Source: Nocardioides furvisabuli (lineage in GTDB: Bacteria > Actinomycetota > Actinomycetes > Propionibacteriales > Nocardioidaceae). From it: DNA of 64,000 nucleotides. Of this stretch, positions 1-8,659 are shown piece by piece (positions within the stretch are counted from its first letter, which is position 1; the number at the start of each line of letters is the position of its first letter). The notes beneath the pieces are model-generated. The model was not told the origin of the DNA. It made no database searches and was given only the letters and a program-made list of their open reading frames with translations. Location: NCBI RefSeq assembly GCF_021083185.1, contig NZ_JAIGQB010000004.1, forward strand, positions 62,001 to 126,000. Direction: 5' to 3'. Made by a program: the position numbers and the translations under genes.

Positions 1-152
1 ACCCTCCCCCGCCCGAGCTCGCCCGCGAGGGCGCCGCGCACGACCTGATCCGCGACGTCGCCGCCGACCTCGGCCTCGGCCTGATGCGGCTGCAGCCCGA
101 CCGCGGCCACCTCGAGGACGTCTTCCTGCAAGAGGGTGTGACCCGTGCCTGA
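1..152 (+). CDS. ABC transporter ATP-binding protein, C-terminal fragment
   Basis: An open frame enters from the left edge and stops with TGA at 150-152, so only about 49 C-terminal residues are visible. The ending, with HLEDVFLQ close to the stop, is the usual tail of ATPase subunits of ABC-2 type exporters. The stop overlaps the start of the following permease by 8 bp, which implies translational coupling and a shared transporter. The nucleotide-binding motifs lie outside the window, so the assignment rests on the tail and the context. Confidence 0.75.
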   Translation, partial: PPPPELAREGAAHDLIRDVAADLGLGLMRLQPDRGHLEDVFLQEGVTRA

Positions 153-1038
153 GATCCCGACCGGGGGACCCCGCACCGGGGTCATCCACGACCTCGGCTA
201 CCGGCGCTACGACGGGCCGCGTGACGGCTCCGCGACGATCGCCCGCACCCTGTTCACCACCGGCCTGCGCCACGCGTACGGCCTGGGGCGCTCGGGCAGG
301 TCGAAGGTGATGCCGTTCCTGCTGCTCGCCATGTCGGTGCTGCCGGCCACGATCCTCGTCGGTGTCCTGGTCCTCACTCCCGCCACGTCGCTGCCGGTGT
401 CCTACGCCGACTACACCAACCAGACCCAGCTGCTGGTCAGCCTCTTCGCCGCCTCGCAGGCGCCGGTGCTGTTCTCGCGCGATCTGCGCCACCGCTCGAT
501 CGTGCTCTACCTCGCCCGTCCCCTCGGCGCCACCGCGTTCGCGCTGGTGCGGTGGGCGTCGATGGCCGTCGCACTATGGGCCTTCACGCTGGTGCCGACG
601 GTCCTGCTCTTCGTCGGGGCGCTGCTCGCCGGCCTGGACACGAGCGACCAGGTCGCCGGGATGCTCAAGGCGGTGGTGCTCCAGGCCGGGCTGGCGGTGC
701 TCGTCGCCGGCATCACCGGTGCCATCTCCTCGGTGTCGTTGCGCCGCGGCTTCGCCGTCGTCGGCTCGGTGATGGCCCTGATCGTCCTCACCGGCGTGGT
801 CACCGCGGTCCAGGCCATCTCGGCCAGCGAGGGCGCCGAGTCCGCCTCCGTCGGCGTCGGCCTGGCCTCCCCCTGGTCGCTCTACAGCGGGCTCGCCAAC
901 GCCTGGGACGCCGGGATCACCACGCAGGTGCCCGTCGACGGCGCCTGGGTCCCGGCCTACGTCCTGGTGACGCTGCTGCTGAGCGCCGGCTGCCTGCTCG
1001 GTCTGGTCGCCCGCTTCCAGAAGGTGGGGTCGCGATGA
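145..1038 (+). CDS. ABC-2 type transporter permease
   Basis: This 297-residue protein has about six hydrophobic segments (near residues 56-78, 93-110, 136-162, 176-198, 203-226 and 270-289). Its first 55 residues are cytosolic and basic. The stretch RDLRHRSIVLYLARPL after the second segment is typical of ABC-2 permeases. The GTG start overlaps the upstream ATPase fragment by 8 bp, and the stop overlaps the next ATPase gene as ATGA. It should form the membrane half of an exporter with the preceding ATPase. The substrate cannot be deduced. Confidence 0.85.
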   Translation: MPEIPTGGPRTGVIHDLGYRRYDGPRDGSATIARTLFTTGLRHAYGLGRSGRSKVMPFLLLAMSVLPATILVGVLVLTPATSLPVSYADYTNQTQLLVSLFAASQAPVLFSRDLRHRSIVLYLARPLGATAFALVRWASMAVALWAFTLVPTVLLFVGALLAGLDTSDQVAGMLKAVVLQAGLAVLVAGITGAISSVSLRRGFAVVGSVMALIVLTGVVTAVQAISASEGAESASVGVGLASPWSLYSGLANAWDAGITTQVPVDGAWVPAYVLVTLLLSAGCLLGLVARFQKVGSR

Positions 1039-1946
1039 GCACCCTGGTCCTCGACTCGGCCTCGCGCTGGTTCGGCAACGTCGTGGCGGTCAACGACGTG
1101 TCGCTCTCGGTCGGTCCCGGCGTCACCGGCCTCCTCGGCCCCAACGGCGCCGGCAAGACGACCCTGATGGCGATGATGTCGGGATTCCTGGCACCGTCGT
1201 CCGGGCACGTCACGCTCGACGGCCAGCCGGTCTGGCGCAACACCGACGTCTACCGCCGCATCGGGCTGGTGCCCGAGCGCGAGCTCAGCTTCGGCTACCT
1301 CACCGGTCGCCAGTTCGTGCGCGCCAACGCCGACCTGCACCGTCTGCCCGACGCGGCCGCCGCGACCGAGCGGGTCCTCGAGGTCGTCGACATGGTCGAG
1401 CCGGCCCAGCGCCGCCTCGACACCTACTCCAAGGGCATGCGGCAGCGCGTCAAGATCGCCGCCGCGCTGGTCCACGACCCGTCGGTGCTGCTGCTCGACG
1501 AGCCGTTCAACGGCGTCGACCCGCGCCAGCGGATGCACCTGATGGACCTGCTGCGGCGCCTGGGTGACCAGGGCCGCACGGTGCTCTTCAGCTCCCACAT
1601 CCTCGAGGAGGTCGAGCGCCTGGCCCGCCACATCGAGGTGGTGGTCTCGGGGCGCCACGCCGCCTCGGGCGACTTCGGTGCGATCCGCCGGCTGATGACC
1701 GACCGCCCCGTGCAGTACGCCGTCCAGTCCAGTGACAACCGCACGCTCGCCACGCTGCTCATGGCGCAGGAGTCGGTGCGCGCGGTGAGCCTGCGCGGCG
1801 AGCACCTCGACGTCCAGGTCGACGACCTGGGCAGCTTCGCCGTGAGCCTGCCCGGCCTGGCCCGGCAGCACGACCTGACCGTCTTCGAGCTCTCCCCCAG
1901 CGACGAGTCGCTGGAGAGCGTCTTCGCCTACCTGGTGGCCCGATGA
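1035..1946 (+). CDS. ABC transporter ATP-binding protein
   Basis: This 303-residue ATPase begins at the ATG that overlaps the previous stop as ATGA; the same frame is open further upstream, but only from here does it encode the ABC domain. Walker A is GPNGAGKT at about residues 35-42. The signature motif is the variant YSKGMRQR common in ABC-2 exporters, followed by Walker B with LLLDEP. It powers efflux with the permease it overlaps downstream (ATGA) or the one upstream. The layout of ATPase, permease, ATPase, permease suggests two related exporters or one hetero-oligomer. Confidence 0.92.
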   Translation: MSTLVLDSASRWFGNVVAVNDVSLSVGPGVTGLLGPNGAGKTTLMAMMSGFLAPSSGHVTLDGQPVWRNTDVYRRIGLVPERELSFGYLTGRQFVRANADLHRLPDAAAATERVLEVVDMVEPAQRRLDTYSKGMRQRVKIAAALVHDPSVLLLDEPFNGVDPRQRMHLMDLLRRLGDQGRTVLFSSHILEEVERLARHIEVVVSGRHAASGDFGAIRRLMTDRPVQYAVQSSDNRTLATLLMAQESVRAVSLRGEHLDVQVDDLGSFAVSLPGLARQHDLTVFELSPSDESLESVFAYLVAR

Positions 1947-2656
1947 CCTCCGCAGTGTTCAACCCCACGATCGCCACGCTCGCGCTCCAGGCCCTGCTGG
2001 GCCGGCGGCGCTTCTTCCTGCTGCTGGCCTTCCCGGTCCTGCTGATCGGGCTCGTCGCGGTGGTCACCGCCCTCACCGACGGCGCGGCGGCCTACGAGAT
2101 CCTGCCCCGGCTCGGCTATCCGCTCGTGCTGCCGCTGGTCGCGATCCTCGCCGCCTCCTCGGTGCTGGGCCCGGAGGTCGACGACGGCTCGATCGCCTAC
2201 CTGCTGTCCAAGCCGGTGAACCGCTACGGCATCGCGATCAGCAAGTGGCTGGTCGCGCTCTCCGCGACGCTGGTGGCCGGCGCGCTGCCGATCCTCGTCG
2301 CCGCGCTCATCACGGGCGACGGCACCCGGGCGACCGCGCTCTTCGTGGGCGCGGCCGTCGCCGGCACGGCGTACTCCGCGCTCTTCCTCGCGATCGCGGC
2401 CGTCACCCGCCACGCGGTGATCGCGTCGCTGATGTTCGTGCTGATCTGGGAGAGCCTGCTCGGCAACCTCTTCACGGGCGTGGCCTGGCTCAGCATCGGT
2501 CAGTGGGGCCTGCGCATCGGCCACGAGCTCTCCGACCAGCTGCCCGACCCGGCCAACCTGCCGTGGGCGATCGGTGCCAGCGCCGTGGTGACGCTCGTCG
2601 GCGTGTGGTTCGCCGGTGACCGGCTGCGGTCGTTCTCGCTGCGCGGCGAGGACTGA
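1943..2656 (+). CDS. ABC-2 type transporter permease
   Basis: This 237-residue integral membrane protein has about six hydrophobic segments, beginning at residues 24-43 and 55-75. The cytosolic loop VDDGSIAYLLSKPVNR is the ABC-2 permease element that follows the second helix. The ATG overlaps the ATPase stop by 4 bp, so the two are almost certainly partners. It is the last gene of the exporter operon; ligC follows after 36 bp. Confidence 0.88.
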   Translation: MTSAVFNPTIATLALQALLGRRRFFLLLAFPVLLIGLVAVVTALTDGAAAYEILPRLGYPLVLPLVAILAASSVLGPEVDDGSIAYLLSKPVNRYGIAISKWLVALSATLVAGALPILVAALITGDGTRATALFVGAAVAGTAYSALFLAIAAVTRHAVIASLMFVLIWESLLGNLFTGVAWLSIGQWGLRIGHELSDQLPDPANLPWAIGASAVVTLVGVWFAGDRLRSFSLRGED

Positions 2657-2692
2657 GCGCCGCGCCGGGCGGAGCGGACTAGGCTCGATCAC

Positions 2693-3814
2693 GTGGACCT
2701 CCCCGTGATGCCGCCGGTGCAGCCGATGCTCGCCAAGAGCGTGAGCGGCGTGCCGTCCCCGGCCAGGCACGGCGGCCTGAGCTTCGAGCCGAAGTGGGAC
2801 GGCTTCCGCTGCCTGGTCTTCAAGGACGGTGACGAGGTCGAGCTCGCGAGCCGCAACACCAAGCCGCTGACGCGTTACTTCCCCGAGGTCGTCGCGGCCT
2901 GCCGCGAGCAGCTGCCCGAGCGCATCGTGCTGGACGGTGAGATCTTCGTCGGGCTCCGGGGACCCGACGGCTGGCGCCTGGAGTTCGAGACCCTCCAGGA
3001 GCGCATCCACCCTGCGGCCAGCCGCGTCGACAAGCTGGCGGCCCAGACGCCGGCCGGCTTCGTCGCCTTCGACCTCCTGGCGCTCGGGGACCAGTCCTTC
3101 GTCGAGCGACCCTTCGCCGAGCGGCGTAAGGCCCTGGTCGAGGCACTCGGCCACCTCGACGGCACCGGCCCGTGCTTCCTGACCCGCACCACCGAGGACC
3201 CGGCCGAGGCCGAGCGGTGGTTCGAGGAGTTCGAGGGCGCCGGTCTCGACGGTGTCGTCGCCAAGCCGCTCGGTGCGGCGTACGAGCCCAACAAGCGCAC
3301 CATGCTCAAGATCAAGCACGAGCGCACGGCCGACGTGGTGCTCGCCGGCTACCGCGAGCACAAGACGTCGACACCCGAGGAGCCGCTGATCGGCTCGCTG
3401 CTGCTCGGCCTGTACGACGACAGCGGCGAGCTGCAGCACATCGGCGTCTCGGCCAGCTTCACCGCCGCACGCCGCGCCGAGCTGTGGCAGGAGCTCCAGC
3501 CGCTGGTGTGCGACATCGCCGACCACCCGTGGGGCCGCTGGCAGGAGTTCCTGACCGCCAACCCCGATCGTGTCCCCGGCACGCAGAGCCGCTGGAGCGC
3601 CGGCAAGGACCTCGGCTTCACCGCGCTGCGGCCCGAGCGGGTGCTGGAGGTGAAGTACGACCACATGGAGGGTCGGCGCTTCCGCCACACCGCGCACTTC
3701 AAACGATGGCGCACCGACCGCGACCCCGAGACCTGCGGCTACGGTCAGCTCGACGAGCCGGCCGGCTACGACCTCACCCGCATCCTCAGCACCGACACCG
3801 GAGGCACCCGATGA
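2693..3814 (+). CDS. ligC: ATP-dependent DNA ligase, LigC type
   Basis: This 373-residue protein has the nucleotidyltransferase motif EPKWDGFR near residues 32-39, with K34 as the expected adenylated lysine. It also has the later ligase motifs EGAGLDGVVAKP and KIKHERTADVV, followed by an OB-fold region. The length and lack of extra domains match mycobacterial LigC. Such ligases seal nicks in end joining and gap repair with a LigD-like polymerase; the likely partner is encoded on the other strand at 8660-9742. The start is GTG. The stop overlaps the next gene as ATGA. Confidence 0.93.
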   Translation: MDLPVMPPVQPMLAKSVSGVPSPARHGGLSFEPKWDGFRCLVFKDGDEVELASRNTKPLTRYFPEVVAACREQLPERIVLDGEIFVGLRGPDGWRLEFETLQERIHPAASRVDKLAAQTPAGFVAFDLLALGDQSFVERPFAERRKALVEALGHLDGTGPCFLTRTTEDPAEAERWFEEFEGAGLDGVVAKPLGAAYEPNKRTMLKIKHERTADVVLAGYREHKTSTPEEPLIGSLLLGLYDDSGELQHIGVSASFTAARRAELWQELQPLVCDIADHPWGRWQEFLTANPDRVPGTQSRWSAGKDLGFTALRPERVLEVKYDHMEGRRFRHTAHFKRWRTDRDPETCGYGQLDEPAGYDLTRILSTDTGGTR

Positions 3815-4404
3815 GCGAGCACACCACCCCCGAACGACCGGACGGCGAGTCCATCCACGACGGGCAGGGCACCTACGACGTGGTGCTGCTGGTCGAGCAG
3901 GCCCTCACCGCGGCGGACGCCGAGCAGGTGCGCTCGCTGCACGCCGAGATCGAGGACCCGGTCGTCTACCACGTCCTGATCCCCCTCGAGGACGCCGCGG
4001 CGCGGGTCGAGGCCTCGCTCGGCACGCTCGGCGCCGGTGACCTGATGGCCGCCCCCGCGCTCGCGATGAGCGACGTCGACATCGAGGCGCTGCGCCGCGA
4101 GTGCGAGGAGAGCTCGACCGCCGAGCTGCGCCAGACCCTCGCCGCGATGACCGCCGCGGGCGGCACCGCCCACGGCAAGGTCACCTCCGAGCCGCCCGTC
4201 GACGCGCTCGCCGCGATGGTCACGGCGGTCGACGCCCGCGAGGCGATCATCCTGACCCGGCCCCACGTGGTGGCCGAGTTCTTCCACGTCGACTGGACCT
4301 CGCGCGCGCGGCGCAAGCTCGGCGTACCGGTCCTGCACCTCATCGAGCACGAGAACTTCGACGAGCAGTCCTCGGGCTCCGGCGAGGGCGTCACCGGGGT
4401 GTAG
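3811..4404 (+). CDS. Hypothetical protein, possibly UspA-like
   Basis: This 197-residue soluble protein is translationally coupled to ligC by an ATGA overlap. It alternates predicted strands and helices. The final part (AAMVTAVDAREAIILTRP onward, ending near GVPVLHLIEH) resembles the last strand-helix-strand of a universal stress protein fold. I do not recognise a named family with certainty. Coupling to a repair ligase hints at a stress or DNA-repair role, which is only an inference. It is followed by a hairpin-bearing repeat that probably ends the transcript. Confidence 0.6.
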   Translation: MSEHTTPERPDGESIHDGQGTYDVVLLVEQALTAADAEQVRSLHAEIEDPVVYHVLIPLEDAAARVEASLGTLGAGDLMAAPALAMSDVDIEALRRECEESSTAELRQTLAAMTAAGGTAHGKVTSEPPVDALAAMVTAVDAREAIILTRPHVVAEFFHVDWTSRARRKLGVPVLHLIEHENFDEQSSGSGEGVTGV

Positions 4405-4448
4405 GGCGGCAGCCTCCGCGAGGGCGGGCCGCAGGGCTCACGACTGCT

Positions 4449-4530
4449 GGGTTGTCAGGCTCTCCCCTGCGTTGTCAGGCCGTGCAGAGGCCGCCAACCT
4501 GAGGGATCCCCGGTCAGCCGGGGATCCCAA
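4449..4530 (+). repeat. 82-bp dispersed repeat with hairpin, copy 1
   Basis: The element holds two direct copies of GTTGTCAGGC, then GCCGTGCA, then ACCTGAG, and ends with a perfect 11-bp stem (GGGATCCCCGG at 4503-4513, its complement at 4518-4528) around the loop TCAG. A second copy with the same order of parts lies inverted at 23909-23990. Here it lies between the ends of convergent genes and follows the ligC operon in that operon's orientation, so it can act as a terminator. Confidence 0.8.
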
Positions 4531-4541
4531 AGGAGCAGACC

Positions 4542-5672
4542 TCAGCGCCGGGTGACGCGGCGTACGACGGCGCGGCGCAGGATCGCGGCAGCCTCGCGCC
4601 CGCCGACGGCGGGGGCGTCGGCCGAGCCGCTCCGGCGTGCGGCGTCGAGGTCGCGGCGCAGCTGCTGCAGGGTCGCGCGCTGGGCGTCGCGGGCCTCGCG
4701 CGCGGCGAGCGTCGACTCGGCGCGGGTGTGGTCGAAGGTGAGTGCGACGGCCTCGGCGTAGCGGGCGTCGTAGTCCTCGTGGACCGCGTCGAGCGCGCGC
4801 ATCGTGTCGGTGTCGTGGGGGTCCCGGGTGAGGACGCCGAGCAGCTCCCAGACGCCTTCGGCCATCTCGCGCAGCCAGGCGGGGGTGCGGACGTCGTCCC
4901 AGGTGAGCTGGGACTTGCGCATCGAGGGCTCGATGAAGTCGTCGACCGGGTGGTGCCCACGCTCGGAGGCAGGTGCGGCGAGGTCGGTGTTGAAGGCCAG
5001 GTCGAGGTGCTGCTGCACGGGAGTGAGCGCGGAGCGCCAGTCGGCGAGCAGGTCGGTGTAGCGGACGAAGGAGCGCCTCGAGCCACGGCCGGCCTGCTCG
5101 GTGAGCAGCGCGGCGTGCACCCAGCCGGCGACGTTGGACGTCTCCTTGGTGAGCCGTAGGTCGTCGGACTGGCTGGAGAGGTAGGCGATGTCGCGCGAGC
5201 CGACCACCTCGGCGGGGTGCCGGAGCGCGGTGAGCCAGCGCAGGTCGACGTCGAGCTCGGCGGTGACCTGCTCCCAGACCTGGGCGAACCAGAAGGCGTG
5301 CGGGTCCTTGACCACCACCTGCTCGCCCGCGGACTCCGGGAGGGCGAGCTGGCCCGACAGCCACTCGTGGAGCTCCGCGGTGGGCACGCCCGACTCGACG
5401 TGGCGAGCCACGAGGTCGACGGCCGTGGGACGGCTGTCGATGTTGAAGAGCGCGAGCTCCTTGAGGTGGCGCTTGTGGAAGTCGATGACCCACTGCGGCT
5501 CGTAGAACCCGCGCGGGTTGGTCTCCGACGCCTCGACCTCGGGCTGCGGCACGTGCAGGCCGAGCCGCTTCAGCGCGCCGGCCAGGGAGCTGGTGCCACT
5601 GCGGCCGGAACCGGAGACCAGGACCAGCGGGGTGCCCGGCTTCTCGTCTGGCTGGGCGGGGGACGTCGGCAT
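4542..5672 (-). CDS. Sulfotransferase family protein
   Basis: This 376-residue protein opens with the phosphosulfate-binding loop SGSGRSGTSSLAGAL near residues 18-32, the hallmark of PAPS-dependent sulfotransferases. RHPAEVVGSR further on fits the 3'-phosphate binding motif. The C-terminal 80 residues are charged and arginine-rich, perhaps a tether. It faces away from the large glycosyltransferase-Stealth gene across an 87-bp divergent promoter region, so it may sulfate the glycan made by that protein. The acceptor is unknown. The ATG at 5672 is the first start that keeps the loop at the usual distance from the N-terminus. Confidence 0.82.
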   Translation of the reverse strand: MPTSPAQPDEKPGTPLVLVSGSGRSGTSSLAGALKRLGLHVPQPEVEASETNPRGFYEPQWVIDFHKRHLKELALFNIDSRPTAVDLVARHVESGVPTAELHEWLSGQLALPESAGEQVVVKDPHAFWFAQVWEQVTAELDVDLRWLTALRHPAEVVGSRDIAYLSSQSDDLRLTKETSNVAGWVHAALLTEQAGRGSRRSFVRYTDLLADWRSALTPVQQHLDLAFNTDLAAPASERGHHPVDDFIEPSMRKSQLTWDDVRTPAWLREMAEGVWELLGVLTRDPHDTDTMRALDAVHEDYDARYAEAVALTFDHTRAESTLAAREARDAQRATLQQLRRDLDAARRSGSADAPAVGGREAAAILRRAVVRRVTRR

Positions 5673-5759
5673 GCGGGTCACCCTATCCGTGACGGTCGCG
5701 TCTCCTAGGATCGTCCCGACCCTCCCTGCGACACCTCCACCGGACAGGACCGACGACAC

Positions 5760-8528
5760 GTGGCACTCACCGACCGGCTCGGGGGGAAGGTGCGCGCCGC
5801 CGTGCGCCGCGCGCGCCGCGACAGCCCGCTCGACGTCGTCCTCGTCCTCTTCAACGCCGACGGCATGGGCGGGACCGCGCGCTCGGGCATCGAGCAGGCC
5901 AACGCCCTCGCCGGCCTCGGTGAGGGCCACCGGATCCGCATCCTCAGCGTGACGCGCAGCGGCACGTCGACCCACTACCCGCTCGCCGACGGGGTCGAGG
6001 TCCACTACCTCGTCGACGTACGCGGAGAGCGGCCCGTCGCGGTCTCCGGTCGCCACCCCGAGGAGCTGGGCCAGCGCGAGTCGGTGATCGTGCCGCGCAG
6101 CTGGGACGCCCTCTACAACGGCCTCACCGACGCCACGATGCGCGAGGCCCTCGCCGCGATCGACGCCGACGTGCTGGTCACCACCACCCCCGAGCTCCTC
6201 GCCGTGGTCGCACAGCTCGCGCCCGCCGACGTCGCGCTGGTCCACCAGGAGCACCGGGCCTCCTCCAGCCGGGTCAACGACCTCGGCGCCCTGCTGGAGT
6301 TCGCCCCGCGCGCCGACATCGTGGTGTCGCTGACCGAGTCGATGTCGCGCTGGCTGGCCGGTCGCCTCGGCGGCGCCGCGCCCGAGCTGATCGTCGTGCC
6401 CAACCCGCTGCCGGCGCACCCGCAGCCGCGCTCGCCGCTGGACCAGAAGGCCTTCGTCACCGCCGGGCGGCTCGCGCCGGAGAAGCAGTTCGAGCACGTC
6501 GTCGACGCGTTCTGGCGCATCCACGAGCAGGTCCCCGGCTGGACCCTGCGGATCTGGGGTGACGGCCCCCGCGCGGACAACCTCGCCGCCCAGGTCCGCA
6601 AGCTCGGCCTCGAGGACCGCGTGGAGCTGCCCGGCTCCACCGACGACCTGGCCTCGGAGTGGGCCCGCACGAGCGTGGCCGTGCTCGCCTCGCGGGGTGA
6701 GGGCTACCCCCTCGTGCTGCAGGAGGCCATGTCGGCCGGCGTCCCGGCGGTGTCCTACGACTGCCCGTCCGGCCCGCGCGAGATCATCACCCACGACGTC
6801 GACGGCCTGCTCGTCCCGCCGGCCTCCAAGGCGGCGCTCGCCGCCGCGATGCTGCGGATCGCCACCGACGACGACCTGCGCACCCGCCTCGGCGAGGCCG
6901 CTCTGGTCCGCGCGCAGCGCTGGGACGGCCCGACGCTGGCCCGCGAGTGGGTCGAGGTGTTCCGCCGCGCGACCGCGCGGCGGGCCGACCCGCTGGCCCC
7001 GCGCCGGGTGCTGCACGGCCTGCGTCCGGGTCCGCTCGGCGACCTGCCCGAGACCGACGGCGCCGCAGGCATCACGCCCGCCGAGGCGCGTACGACGGCG
7101 CTCACCGCCCTGACCTCCGCAGCCGCGGCCACCGGGGACGGCTGGTTCGTGCTGCCCGCGCGCGGTCTCGACCCGCACCCCGTGGTCGTCGTGCCGTCCT
7201 CGCGCCGACAGGCCTTCCTCGCCGCGCTGGCCGCCGGGTCGGTGTCCGACTGGCTCTCGGTGCGCGACCCGGCCGAGCGGGGCTGGCACGAGCGCCGCGG
7301 CACGGTCGCGGCGATGACCGACGACCTGGCCCGCACCCGCACCGCCTCGCTCTTCCTCGAGCCGTGGCCGGTGCGCGGCGGGCACGGTGGGCTGCTCGCC
7401 GAGGGCGCCGAGGTCGGCGTGCAGTTCTGGGAGGAGTCCCCCGACGGCGACCTCCTCGCCCCGTCGATGAACCGCTTCGGCGACCGGGTGCCCGCGGGCA
7501 CGCCCCGCACCACCATCGAGGTGGAGGGCGTCGAGGTGCCGACGCTCGAGGTGATGGCGCTGCCGACCGTCGACGACGTCCGCTTCGACGTCGACGTCGT
7601 CCACACCTGGGTCGACGGCGACGACGAGGAGTGGCTGGCCGCCCGCGACGCCCGCATCACCGGCCTCGGCGGCACGCCCAGCGCGCGCGCCGGTGGCGCC
7701 TCGCGCTACCGCAGTCGCGACGAGCTTCGCTACTCGATGCGCAGCATCCACCTCTTCGCTCCGTGGGTGCGCCGCATCCACCTGGTGACCGCCGGGCAGG
7801 TGCCGGACTGGCTCGACACCTCGCACCCGGCGATCGCGATGGTCGACCACCGCGACATCCTCCCGGCGTCCGCGCTGCCGACCTTCAGCTCGCACGCCAT
7901 CGAGACTCGGCTGCACGCCGTGCCCGACCTCGCCGAGCACTTCGTCTACGTCAACGACGACGTCTTCCTCGGTCGGCCGCGACGCCCGGAGCACTTCTTC
8001 ACCCCCGGTGGGCACTACGCCGCCTTCGTCGCCGACCACCGCGCCGTAGGGCTCCCCGGCACCGACGACCGCCCCTACCTCTCGGCGGCGCAGAACAACC
8101 GCCGCGTGCTGGCCGACGCCTTCGGCGTGACGCTGACCCACACGATGATGCACAGCCCGCACCCCCAGCGGCGTACGACGCTGGAGGAGATCGCGGACCG
8201 CTTCCCCGAGGAGGTGGCCCGCACCACCGACGCTCCGTTCCGCTCGGCGAGCGACCTCTCGCTGCTGTCGTCCTTCGCCCAGAGCTACGGACTGATCACC
8301 GGGCAGGCCTTCCGGGCGGGCGCGCACCACGGCTACGTCGACCTCGGCCACCAGCAGCTCCCGGTGCAGCTGAAGGCGATGCTCCGGCGCGACCGCGACT
8401 TCTTCTGCGTCGCCGACAACCTGGTCGCGGCCTTCGACGAGGAGCGCGCCGACGGGCTGCTCACGGACTTCCTGCAGCAGTACTTCCCGATCGCCGCGCC
8501 CTGGGAGCTCGGCCCGGGCGGTGCGTGA
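5760..8528 (+). CDS. GT4 glycosyltransferase fused to a Stealth sugar-phosphotransferase
   Basis: This 922-residue protein joins two enzymes. Residues 1 to about 410 form a GT-B glycosyltransferase of family 4, with the nucleotide-sugar site GEGYPLVLQEAMSAGVP. From about residue 610 it carries the Stealth conserved regions: CR1 around DVVHTWVDGD, CR2 with SRYRSRDELRYSMRSI and YVNDDVFLG, CR3 around HSPHPQRRTTLEE, and CR4 near RDRDFFCVADN. Stealth proteins transfer sugar phosphates in capsule and cell-wall polysaccharide synthesis. The GTG start follows a short divergent region shared with the sulfotransferase. There is no signal peptide, so it should act on the cytosolic side. Confidence 0.88.
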   Translation: MALTDRLGGKVRAAVRRARRDSPLDVVLVLFNADGMGGTARSGIEQANALAGLGEGHRIRILSVTRSGTSTHYPLADGVEVHYLVDVRGERPVAVSGRHPEELGQRESVIVPRSWDALYNGLTDATMREALAAIDADVLVTTTPELLAVVAQLAPADVALVHQEHRASSSRVNDLGALLEFAPRADIVVSLTESMSRWLAGRLGGAAPELIVVPNPLPAHPQPRSPLDQKAFVTAGRLAPEKQFEHVVDAFWRIHEQVPGWTLRIWGDGPRADNLAAQVRKLGLEDRVELPGSTDDLASEWARTSVAVLASRGEGYPLVLQEAMSAGVPAVSYDCPSGPREIITHDVDGLLVPPASKAALAAAMLRIATDDDLRTRLGEAALVRAQRWDGPTLAREWVEVFRRATARRADPLAPRRVLHGLRPGPLGDLPETDGAAGITPAEARTTALTALTSAAAATGDGWFVLPARGLDPHPVVVVPSSRRQAFLAALAAGSVSDWLSVRDPAERGWHERRGTVAAMTDDLARTRTASLFLEPWPVRGGHGGLLAEGAEVGVQFWEESPDGDLLAPSMNRFGDRVPAGTPRTTIEVEGVEVPTLEVMALPTVDDVRFDVDVVHTWVDGDDEEWLAARDARITGLGGTPSARAGGASRYRSRDELRYSMRSIHLFAPWVRRIHLVTAGQVPDWLDTSHPAIAMVDHRDILPASALPTFSSHAIETRLHAVPDLAEHFVYVNDDVFLGRPRRPEHFFTPGGHYAAFVADHRAVGLPGTDDRPYLSAAQNNRRVLADAFGVTLTHTMMHSPHPQRRTTLEEIADRFPEEVARTTDAPFRSASDLSLLSSFAQSYGLITGQAFRAGAHHGYVDLGHQQLPVQLKAMLRRDRDFFCVADNLVAAFDEERADGLLTDFLQQYFPIAAPWELGPGGA

Positions 8529-8641
8529 GACAGGTTCTCGAGGTCAGGGACCTGCACTGCTCACCGCTCGGACAGAAGGCCGTGGTCGAGCGGTGAGTGA
8601 GACAGGTTCCCGGCGCGCAGAAGATGTCCCACTCACCGCTC
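8525..8641. repeat. Two dyad elements repeated at a 72-bp period
   Basis: GTGAGACAGGTTC occurs at 8525-8537 and 8597-8609, and CTCACCGCTC follows each copy at exactly the same distance (8560-8569 and 8632-8641), giving a 72-bp period. Within the second unit, GGTGAGTGAGACA pairs with TGTCCCACTCACC except for one mismatch, forming a stem. The pair fills the gap between convergent genes, so the elements are likely bidirectional terminators. The first unit overlaps the stop of the Stealth gene. Confidence 0.65.
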
Positions 8642-8659
8642 CGCGGGCGTGGCCCGGAC

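Noticed and set aside
1928..3697. A minus-strand open frame opposite the exporter permease and ligC
   Set aside because: It lacks any recognisable family and lies across two well-supported genes.
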